Of a stretch of DNA of 5,784 nucleotides, positions 1 to 5,012 are shown piece after piece. The notes under the pieces were generated by a model. It saw only the letters and a program-made list of their open reading frames with translations, did no database searches and was not told where the DNA came from. The translations under genes were made by a program, and so were the position numbers. The DNA is from an uncultured Chloroflexaceae bacterium (GTDB lineage Bacteria; Chloroflexota; Chloroflexia; Chloroflexales; Chloroflexaceae): positions 1 to 5,784 of the forward strand of contig CAKZQX010000630.1 in assembly GCA_937141995.1 (NCBI GenBank). The letters run 5' to 3'. Within the stretch, counting starts at the first letter, position 1. The number at the start of each line of letters is the position of its first letter.

Positions 1-59
1 GTTCTGTATCGGAGCAACCACCCGGTTTGTCATGCTACCGCACAGGTTCTGCTATTTGA

Positions 60-67
60 AAAGTATT
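60..67. repeat. Left 8-bp target-site duplication (AAAGTATT)
   Basis: AAAGTATT directly precedes the inverted-repeat element at 68-225 and is repeated exactly at 226-233, directly after it. A perfect 8-bp direct repeat abutting both ends of a perfect terminal inverted repeat is the usual scar of transposition. Positions 1-59 to its left show no gene or convincing site apart from a 13-nt match on the minus strand at 30-42 to 3695-3707. Confidence 0.8.
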
Positions 68-225
68 GTTAGCGCGCATAAGCGGTGGGTTAAGTTAATT
101 GCCGCTTTTTAGTAGTCCGGCGTGGCGAACGGCCAAAATTGGGTAAAAATAACCCAAAAGTAGTACGGACATATGTACGACCATCCTTACCTTGACGACT
201 TGACCCAGGACTTATGCGCGCTAAC
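68..225. mobile_element. MITE-like non-autonomous element, 158 bp
   Basis: The element begins GTTAGCGCGCATAAG (68-82) and ends with the exact reverse complement (211-225), a perfect 15-bp terminal inverted repeat. The similarity continues inward: after three unlike bases both ends carry TGGGT, then T or C, then AAGT, giving about 24 matches over 28 positions. It is flanked by the 8-bp duplication AAAGTATT. The interior has no open reading frame of useful length, so it must have been moved by a transposase supplied elsewhere. It also contains a small hairpin, TTGGGT / ACCCAA, around 139-157. An 8-bp duplication and a GTTA terminus resemble the IS66 family, whose ends typically start GTAA, but that parentage is a guess. 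Because both ends and both duplications are intact, the insertion looks fairly recent. Confidence 0.8.
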
Positions 226-233
226 AAAGTATT
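226..233. repeat. Right 8-bp target-site duplication (AAAGTATT)
   Basis: This is the exact copy of 60-67 at the right junction of the 158-bp element. Its last bases overlap the start of the stem-loop at 232-275, so the insertion landed at the foot of that structure. Confidence 0.8.
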
Positions 234-275
234 GGGGTTAACGGTTAAATCCTAACCATTAACCCCTAACCCCAA
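232..275 (-). terminator. Stem-loop downstream of the small minus-strand gene; possible terminator
   Basis: TTGGGGTTA (232-240) pairs with TAACCCCAA (267-275). Inside it GGTTAA (243-248) pairs with TTAACC (259-264), leaving a 10-nt loop and a small 2x2 internal loop. It begins about 25 nt beyond the stop codon of the minus-strand gene ending at 301, which suits a transcription end. The following minus-strand bases (TACTTTG) are only weakly T-rich, so it is a poor intrinsic terminator. The minus strand also reads GGGG TTA GGGG TTAAT GG TTA GG, which could instead form a two-layer G-quadruplex. Confidence 0.3.
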
Positions 276-300
276 CACCTTTGAAATAACACGCGTTTGC

Positions 301-543
301 CTAGCTATCTACCTGCCTGCCCAGGATCTGCGCCATCTCATTCTCGACCCAGATCTGCGCTTCAACCCGGCTCGCAAAGGAGTTATCTGCCCAGCGCTCC
401 TGTTTGTCATGCTCGATGCAGGCGCGGTAGGGCGCTGCTTCACCCGCTTCTTTGTCACGGAGGATGCGCCCCCGCTCTGTTGGCGCAATCAGTTCATACT
501 GCTCGGTCTTCGCGGTACTGATGTCTTTCCATTTGCCACTCAT
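301..543 (-). CDS. Small hypothetical protein, 80 aa
   Basis: I do not recognise this protein and assign no function. It is a short, highly charged, soluble-looking polypeptide with no signal peptide, membrane segment or cysteine pair; its single Cys is in YRACIEHDKQERW. The first half is basic and acidic in alternation (GRILRDKEAGEAAPYR). The second half ends in a likely amphipathic helix, RVEAQIWVENEMAQILG. The main evidence that it is real is a good Shine-Dalgarno sequence, AAGTGAGG, about 8 nt upstream of the ATG at 543 and a composition unlike the frames opposite it. It lies 136 bp downstream of argC on the same strand, too far to claim tight coupling, and no promoter was evident in the gap. 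The stop codon is TAG at 303-301. Confidence 0.62.
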   Translation of the reverse strand: MSGKWKDISTAKTEQYELIAPTERGRILRDKEAGEAAPYRACIEHDKQERWADNSFASRVEAQIWVENEMAQILGRQVDS

Positions 544-679
544 ACAACATCCTCACTTTCGCAACTGTGCAAACCTATGCTTCAGCATCGGCGACGCTGG
601 ATCAGGTCAAAACAGTGACACAGGTTCTAAAGCTATTAACTAGAAATCGCAAGAACTATGCCGGCGGTGCCGGTAGCCC

Positions 680-1675
680 CTACCGCAATCCCAGCGTTTC
701 ATCCAGGCCAAACATCAGATTCATATTCTGCACAGCCTGGCCGGAGGCACCCTTGATCAGGTTGTCCTCTACTGCGACGACGATGTAGCGGCCGGCCGCA
801 ACATCAACCGGCTGGATTCCCAGGATGCACCGATTGGTATGAACCGCATGACGCAGCTCGGGCAGCCGTCCGGCAGGCAGCAACTGCACAAACGGCTCAT
901 CGGCGAAGATGCCGTATGCCTCGCGGACGATATCCGGGTCGGTGCCGGGTGTTACCGTAACATAGATCGTCGAGAGAATGCCCCGGAAGACCGGCAGCAG
1001 ATGCGGCGAGAAGATTACGTGCAGGCCGGTTTCCTGTTCCATCTCGGCAATGTGGCGGTGGCTGTGCCCGATGTTGTAGGCACTAAAGTTCTCGTGCGCC
1101 TCGCCAAAGTGGGTTTTAAGTGAGAGCGAGCGGCCCGCGCCCGACACCCCCGATTTGCTGTCGGCAATGATCGTCTGGTCGGCCGGCAACCCGGCGCGCA
1201 CCAGCGGATGCAACGCCAGGATCACGCTGGTCGGGTAGCAGCCGGGGTTGGCAACCAGTCGGGCCGCGCGAATAGCCGCGCGGTAGCATTCGGGCAGCCC
1301 ATAGATCGCCTCGGCCAGCAGTTCCGGCGCGGGATGCGGGTTGCCATACCAGCGGGCATACTCCTCGGCGCGGCGCAGGCGAAAATCGGCGCTCAGGTCG
1401 ATCACCCGTGTGCCCGCTTCCAACGCCTGTTGCACAGTGGGGACGGTCGTGCCGTGGGGCAGGCAGCAGAAGACCACATCTGTTGCGGCCGGGTCGGCCT
1501 CCTCGGCACTGATCAGTGGTACATCAAGGGTTGTTGGAAACACATCCGCCAGGGTTTTCCCGGCGGCTGAGCGGGCCGTGGCGAAGACCAGTTGGGCCTG
1601 TGGGTGGCGTTGCAGCAGATTGATCAGTTCAAAGCCCGTGTACCCCGTTGCTCCATAAATGCCAATCCGAATCAT
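680..1675 (-). CDS. argC: N-acetyl-gamma-glutamyl-phosphate reductase
   Basis: ArgC catalyses the NADPH-dependent reduction of N-acetylglutamyl 5-phosphate to N-acetylglutamate 5-semialdehyde, the third step of arginine synthesis, in the cytoplasm. The 331-residue protein is close to the family's usual length. The N-terminal Rossmann fold shows IGIYGATGYTG (residues 4-14) for dinucleotide binding. VANPGCYPTS holds the catalytic cysteine, Cys146. SKSGVSGAG (173-181) and GHSHRH (203-208, with the catalytic-type histidine) follow. The C-terminal part has PHLLPVFRGI (224-233) and ends in EDNLIKGASGQAVQNMN, a strong family signature. The ATG at 1675 is supported by AAAGGA about 9 nt upstream. No other arginine gene lies in the window; argJ or argB, frequent neighbours of argC, are not next to it here. 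The stop codon TAG sits inside a small 6-bp hairpin (671-685). Confidence 0.97.
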   Translation of the reverse strand: MIRIGIYGATGYTGFELINLLQRHPQAQLVFATARSAAGKTLADVFPTTLDVPLISAEEADPAATDVVFCCLPHGTTVPTVQQALEAGTRVIDLSADFRLRRAEEYARWYGNPHPAPELLAEAIYGLPECYRAAIRAARLVANPGCYPTSVILALHPLVRAGLPADQTIIADSKSGVSGAGRSLSLKTHFGEAHENFSAYNIGHSHRHIAEMEQETGLHVIFSPHLLPVFRGILSTIYVTVTPGTDPDIVREAYGIFADEPFVQLLPAGRLPELRHAVHTNRCILGIQPVDVAAGRYIVVAVEDNLIKGASGQAVQNMNLMFGLDETLGLR

Positions 1676-1707
1676 GGTTGAGATCCTTTCTTCTGCAAGA
1701 GCCTCCC

Positions 1708-1725
1708 GAGTATATGCCGGTACTC
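1708..1725 (-). promoter_or_regulatory. Candidate argC -10 element inside an 18-bp dyad
   Basis: On the minus strand TATACT (1714-1709) is a good -10 hexamer, which would start the argC transcript near 1702 and leave a leader of about 27 nt that includes the ribosome binding site. There is no recognisable -35 at 16-18 nt. The hexamer lies within the dyad GAGTA N8 TACTC (1708-1725), so a dimeric repressor bound there would block the promoter. The dyad does not resemble the known ARG box, so no regulator is named. Both calls are tentative. Confidence 0.3.
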
Positions 1726-1754
1726 AATCCCCATGCCTTTTCAATAACACGCGT

Positions 1755-1910
1755 TACGCGGTGGATGTTCAAATCAGACACATACGTTCACAACGGCCGT
1801 CTTTGCCTGCGGCAGCATGGTACTCCTGTTCTTCTTTTTTTAAAATTCATGATGTGAATTTCTTTGAAAAAAGATCGGATTTCCCCCACTCTTTCGGAGG
1901 CTAGAATACC
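1755..1910 (+). repeat. Dispersed hairpin repeat, copy A (most decayed)
   Basis: This is one of three copies of an intergenic repeat. It starts TACGCGGTGGATGTTCAAA, matching copy C (5013) at 17 of 19 positions. Exactly 50 nt later it has the 19-nt core GCCTGCGGCAGCATGGTAC (1805-1823), identical in all copies. Ten nt further on comes the hairpin zone 1834-1873. There C followed by seven T (1834-1841) faces six A and G (1867-1873), and AAATTCAT (1843-1850) faces GTGAATTT (1854-1861). The stem is interrupted, unlike those of copies B and C. The tail keeps TTTCGGAGGC (1892-1901), similar to CCGGAGGC at 5156-5163. It fills most of the gap between der and argC. Right boundary approximate. Confidence 0.75.
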
Positions 1911-1955
1911 TTTCAGGTCAGGGGCCGCGTAACTTGTGTCAAATACGGACGGATT

Positions 1956-2027
1956 GAAGCGCGCAAAGCCGCAAAGTTGCAACGTTTATCCGATTCCTGG
2001 CATCCTTTACGGCTTTGCGTGAGCTTC
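1956..2027 (-). other. Long stem-loop just downstream of der
   Basis: CGCAAAGCCGCAAAG (1962-1976) faces CTTTACGGCTTTGCG (2005-2019), pairing at 14 of 15 positions. The stem is extended outward by GAAGC (1956-1960) with GCTTC (2023-2027) across a small bulge. The loop is 28 nt. A further outer pair, TACCTTTC (1907-1914) with GAAAGGTA (2031-2038), could close the whole region. It begins about 18 nt after the der stop codon, so it would form the 3' end of der mRNA. No T-run follows on the minus strand, so it may stabilise the 3' end or act as a non-canonical terminator rather than a standard one. Its CGCAAAG repeats also resemble dispersed low-complexity repeats seen in many bacteria. Confidence 0.55.
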
Positions 2028-2044
2028 GTTGAAAGGTACTGCGC

Positions 2045-3388
2045 TCACTCCTTCCTGTCCCGGCTGCGAAACACAATCGCAATCGGCGTCCCGCCAAAAC
2101 CATAGCGCTCGCGGATGCGGTTTTCCAGGTAGCGCCCGTACGACCAGTGAACCAGATCTTTGTCATTGGTAAAGAAGAGAAAGACCGGCGGGTTGACCTG
2201 CGGCTGCGTTGCAAAATAGATCCGCAGATGTGCGCCCTTCTTCGTCGCCATGGGCGGCTGCTTGTTGACCGCTTCGCGCAGCATCTCGTTAAGATGACTG
2301 GTGGGGATGCGCTTGTGCCGTTCTTCGACGATCTCCAGCGCCAGCGGCAGCACCCGATTCACGCGCTGGCCGGTCTGCGCGGAAATAAACAACTGCGGTG
2401 CATAGTCAATAAATTTGAAGGCTTCCTGCACCTTTTGCGTAAATGCATTAAATGTATCGTTCTCCTTCTCGATCAGATCCCACTTGTTGATCAGCAGCGC
2501 CACGCCCTTCTTCGCCTCCAGGATCATCCCGGCGATATGCGTATCCTGAGCGGTGGCACCCTCCTCGGCATCGATCAGCAGTAGCGCCACATCACAACGC
2601 TCAATCGCCCGCAGCGTGCGGATCACGCTATACTTCTCGACGCCGCGCTGGATGCGGCCCGCCCGCCGGACACCGGCCGTATCGATCAGGGTTATCGGCG
2701 TGCCCTCGTAGATCAGATCGGTGTCGATGCTGTCGCGGGTGGTACCGGGCACTACACTGACCACACTGCGCTCCTGACCCAGCAGCTTGTTGAGCAGGCT
2801 CGATTTCCCTACATTAGGGCGGCCCACAATGGCGACGCGAATCTGATCCGTTTCATCCTCTTCCGGTTCGGGCGGCGGCAGCATCTCGACCACGCGATCC
2901 AGCACATCGCCCGTACCCAGGCCATGGTAGGCGCTCATCGGGATGGGCTCGCCCAGGTTCAGTTCATAAAACTCCACGGCATTCAGTTGCCGCTCTTTGC
3001 TATCGGCCTTGTTCGCCGCCAGGATCACCGGCTTGTTGGTGGTACGCAGCACCTCAGCCACGTCGCTGTCGGCGGCAGTCAGGCCATCGCGCGTATCGAC
3101 CATAAATACAATCACATCGGCCTCGTCAATCGCCAGTTGCGCCTGCTCACGGATGCGCTGGGCGATCTCGCGCTGGGGCAGATCAACTGCCTCCTCGATC
3201 AACAACAACCCGGCGGTATCGATCACGGTAAACTCGTGTCCGTTCCAGTCGCTGGTACCATACAGCCGATCGCGCGTTGTATTAGGAATATCCTCGATAA
3301 TTGAGCGGCGCTCACCGATCAGTCGATTAAACATGGTGGATTTGCCGACATTGGGCCGGCCCACCAGGGCAACAATTGGTTTTGGCAT
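2045..3388 (-). CDS. der: Ribosome-assembly GTPase Der (EngA)
   Basis: Der is an essential cytoplasmic GTPase with two consecutive G domains that helps late maturation of the 50S subunit. Numbered from the chosen ATG at 3388 the protein has 447 residues. G domain 1 shows GRPNVGKST (10-18), DTAG (57-60) and NKAD (126-129). An acidic linker (PPPEPEEDE, about 171-179) leads to G domain 2 with GRPNVGKSS (189-197), DTAG (236-239), NKWD (301-304) and SAQ (336-338). A KH-like RNA-binding domain fills about 350-447 and includes KKGAHLRIYFATQ and GYGGTPI-like FGGTPIAI. An earlier in-frame ATG at 3427 would add 13 residues. I reject it because family members begin MPKPIVALVGRPNVGKS and because that ATG lies inside the best -10 element. 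The ribosome binding site, AAAAGG, sits about 11 nt upstream of 3388, slightly long spacing. Complete, no missing motif. Confidence 0.97.
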   Translation of the reverse strand: MPKPIVALVGRPNVGKSTMFNRLIGERRSIIEDIPNTTRDRLYGTSDWNGHEFTVIDTAGLLLIEEAVDLPQREIAQRIREQAQLAIDEADVIVFMVDTRDGLTAADSDVAEVLRTTNKPVILAANKADSKERQLNAVEFYELNLGEPIPMSAYHGLGTGDVLDRVVEMLPPPEPEEDETDQIRVAIVGRPNVGKSSLLNKLLGQERSVVSVVPGTTRDSIDTDLIYEGTPITLIDTAGVRRAGRIQRGVEKYSVIRTLRAIERCDVALLLIDAEEGATAQDTHIAGMILEAKKGVALLINKWDLIEKENDTFNAFTQKVQEAFKFIDYAPQLFISAQTGQRVNRVLPLALEIVEERHKRIPTSHLNEMLREAVNKQPPMATKKGAHLRIYFATQPQVNPPVFLFFTNDKDLVHWSYGRYLENRIRERYGFGGTPIAIVFRSRDRKE

Positions 3389-3422
3389 AATCTGTTTGAC
3401 CTTTTCTGAGAAATCTGGATAG

Positions 3423-3431
3423 ATCATACCA
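3423..3431 (-). promoter_or_regulatory. Candidate extended -10 promoter of der
   Basis: On the minus strand TGG TATGAT (3431-3423) fits the extended -10 pattern TGn TAnnnT, which can work without a good -35; none is visible. Transcription would start near 3416 and give a leader of about 28 nt before the ATG at 3388. This favours the shorter Der start over the ATG at 3427, which overlaps the hexamer. Confidence 0.4.
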
Positions 3432-3440
3432 TCAATTGCC

Positions 3441-3473
3441 GAATCGTGGGAAGCCGCCCCATGGTGTAGGGAC
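3441..3473 (+). repeat. Direct repeat, left copy
   Basis: This 33-bp stretch (GAATCGTGGG ... TGTAGGGAC) is repeated imperfectly at 3500-3532 (GAGTCGTGG ... TGTAGGGAC). Identity is roughly 80 percent by eye, with one single-base gap. The two copies bracket the REP-like palindrome at 3466-3494, in the der upstream region. Confidence 0.6.
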
Positions 3474-3494
3474 GCGCTTCTGCACGTCCGCTAC
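3466..3494 (+). repeat. REP-like palindrome, copy 1
   Basis: GGACGCGC (3470-3477) and GCACGTCC (3482-3489) form a stem with one mismatch and the loop TTCT. It is extended by GTAG (3466-3469) with CTAC (3491-3494) after a bulged G. The stretch 3466-3491 matches the reverse complement of 5286-5311 at 25 of 26 positions. GTAGGG-starting palindromes of this style are scattered between genes in many bacterial genomes. It lies between the two direct repeats upstream of der. Confidence 0.65.
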
Positions 3495-3499
3495 TAGCG

Positions 3500-3532
3500 G
3501 AGTCGTGGAAGGCGGCACCTTGTTGTAGGGAC
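3500..3532 (+). repeat. Direct repeat, right copy
   Basis: Imperfect copy of 3441-3473, 59 bp further right and in the same orientation. It ends in TTGTAGGGAC, the same half-site that opens the REP-like palindrome, so the pair may derive from duplication of one REP arm. It merges with the approximate right boundary of repeat copy B. Confidence 0.55.
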
Positions 3533-3659
3533 CAGTTCTTTTTCACAAAAAAATTCACAACGTGGATTTTTTTGTGAAAAAGAACAAAACGTACCATGCT
3601 GCCGCAGGCGAATCAGGATTTCATTGGGTGAAACGTCTGGTTTGCATGTCAACTGCGTA
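3510..3659 (-). repeat. Dispersed hairpin repeat, copy B
   Basis: Read on the minus strand this copy starts TACGCAGTTGACATGCAAACC at 3659, aligning with the left ends of copies A and C. Fifty nt later it has the identical 19-nt core (3609-3591), and after 5 nt the hairpin 3585-3535. The 34 bases before the core also align with copy C (CAAACC, ACCC, ATGAAA, GATTC in order). The hairpin has a perfect 20-bp stem (3535-3554 with 3566-3585), then a G-T wobble, three more pairs and a 3-nt loop. No T-run follows on either strand, so it is not an intrinsic terminator. It occupies the gap between divergent der and the beta-helix gene. The far boundary (3510) is approximate. Confidence 0.8.
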
Positions 3660-3660
3660 A

Positions 3661-3679
3661 GTTGTGGAACAATCACAAC
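3661..3679 (+). promoter_or_regulatory. Short dyad upstream of the exported-protein gene
   Basis: GTTGTG (3661-3666) and CACAAC (3674-3679) form a perfect 6-bp dyad around a 7-bp centre, about 90 bp before the ATG at 3771. The size suits a dimeric regulator site. No matching promoter hexamers were found nearby, so this could be chance. Confidence 0.2.
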
Positions 3680-3770
3680 CCGATCAGGCGAAGTTGCGGT
3701 AGCATGATGCGACAACATGATCGTGCAACTGATGAAAACGTGCAGTCTGTTCCGATGAAAGGAGTTGATC

Positions 3771-4979
3771 ATGCGTTCCTCCAGGCATTTCGGGGATCGA
3801 CGTTGGCGGCAATGCCGGCTGATCGGGCTTTTGCTGATTGGCCTGGCCGGGAGTATGCTCCCGGCGCGGGTGGCGCAGGCCGCTACATTTACCGTAACCA
3901 AAACGGCGGACAGCAACGATGGTACATGCGATACCGACTGCTCACTGCGGGAAGCCATCATCGCGGCCAATACCACCCCCGGCGCCGATACGATTATCCT
4001 GCCGGCGGGCACCTACACGCTGACCATCGGCGGGGATAACGAGGACAACGGCGCGACGGGTGATCTGGATATCACCGACAGCGTGACGATGACCGGTGCC
4101 GGCGCATCCAGCACGGTTATTGATGCGAATGCACTGGATCGGGTATTTGATCTGGCCGGCTCCGGTCCGCCGGATATCACGGCGGCGATCAGTGGCATCA
4201 CACTGCAGAATGGCAGCATCGCCGATTCGGGCGGTGGCCTGCTGCTGCGTGCCGGCAATGTACTGACGTTGACAGACAGTATTGTGCAGAATAATACCTC
4301 AAGTAGTGGGGATGGCGGCGGCGGTGTTTATGTACAGGGCTCAAGTTCCCTGTCGCTGGTCAACAGCGCAGTTATCAGCAATAACTCGATCGTTCGGGGC
4401 GGCGGTATTGTGAACAACAATGTGCTGACGGCGGTAAACAGCACCATCAGCGACAATACAACGGTGGGCACCGGCGGAGGTATTTTCAGCAACAACACCT
4501 CCAGCCTGAACAATGTCACTATCGCCAACAATCGTGCCGACAATGGCGGTGGGATCAGTGTGGCTCCCAGTACTGCGCTGACGCTGACAAATACGCTGTT
4601 TGCCGGAAATACCAATGGTAGCATGCAACCATCCGACTGTCAGGGAAGCCTGACTTCGCAGGGTTACAACCTGATTCAGAGCAGCAGCAGTTGTACATTT
4701 ACCCCCGCAACCGGCGACCTGATCGATCAAGATCCGCAGCTTGGCTCGCTCCAGAATAACGGTGGTCCTACGCCGACCCACGCTCTGCTGTCGGGCAGTC
4801 CGGCAATTGATGCCGGGAGTCCGGCGGTTCCTGGTAGTGGTGGCACGGCCTGCGCCGCCACGGATCAGCGCGGCGTTACGCGGCCCCAGGACGGCACCGT
4901 GAACGGTACGGCGGTGTGCGATATCGGCGCGTATGAACGGGAGCCCTGGCAACTCTACCTGCCCCTGCTGGCCCGCTAA
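3771..4979 (+). CDS. Exported CSLREA-domain, choice-of-anchor-Q beta-helix protein
   Basis: This is a probable secreted or cell-surface protein of unknown binding partner or activity, 402 residues. A signal peptide spans about 1-37: basic start, hydrophobic LIGLLLIGLAG (17-27), then cleavage near PARVAQA/AT. The mature protein opens with the CSLREA N-terminal motif, DTDCSLREAIIAAN (54-67). The middle is a right-handed parallel beta-helix with recurring coils such as GGGLLL, GGGVYV, GGGIVN, GGGIFS and GGGISV between N- and S-rich turns (about 140-285). The choice-of-anchor-Q region follows: IDQDPQLGSLQNNGGPTPTHALLSGSPAIDAG, residues 318-349. The end reads CDIGAYER then WQLYLPLLAR. Six mature Cys (53, 57, 290, 308, 361, 383) could form three disulfides. 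AAAGGAG (3758-3764) lies 6 nt before the ATG at 3771, which makes that start better than the in-frame TTG at 3765. No catalytic site is visible. Divergent from der. Confidence 0.9.
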   Translation: MRSSRHFGDRRWRQCRLIGLLLIGLAGSMLPARVAQAATFTVTKTADSNDGTCDTDCSLREAIIAANTTPGADTIILPAGTYTLTIGGDNEDNGATGDLDITDSVTMTGAGASSTVIDANALDRVFDLAGSGPPDITAAISGITLQNGSIADSGGGLLLRAGNVLTLTDSIVQNNTSSSGDGGGGVYVQGSSSLSLVNSAVISNNSIVRGGGIVNNNVLTAVNSTISDNTTVGTGGGIFSNNTSSLNNVTIANNRADNGGGISVAPSTALTLTNTLFAGNTNGSMQPSDCQGSLTSQGYNLIQSSSSCTFTPATGDLIDQDPQLGSLQNNGGPTPTHALLSGSPAIDAGSPAVPGSGGTACAATDQRGVTRPQDGTVNGTAVCDIGAYEREPWQLYLPLLAR

Positions 4980-5012
4980 CCCGGCCTTCAGGCAATCATA
5001 TTTTACAGAAGG

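Noticed and set aside
68..225. Reading the inverted GTTAGC ... GCTAAC ends as an integron attC site
   Set aside because: attC sites begin with an RYYYAAC-type box and end with GTTRRRY; here the boxes face the opposite way, the perfect ends are transposon-like, and an 8-bp target duplication is present.
671..685. Hairpin CGGTAG CCC CTACCG as the argC terminator
   Set aside because: It overlaps the argC stop codon, has only six pairs, and no T-run follows on the minus strand.
3389..3427. Longer Der start at the ATG at 3427
   Set aside because: The extra 13 residues are not typical of Der, there is no good ribosome binding site, and the ATG overlaps the best -10 hexamer.
3535..3585. Hairpin of copy B (and likewise that of copy C, 5088-5138) as an intrinsic terminator
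   Set aside because: Neither is followed by a T-run on either strand, stems start with AT-rich rather than GC-rich pairs, and the hairpin is part of a larger dispersed repeat.
3494..4012. 172-codon minus-strand frame over copy B and the start of the beta-helix gene
   Set aside because: It crosses the long perfect hairpin and overlaps the real gene start on the other strand; there is no domain or start signal.
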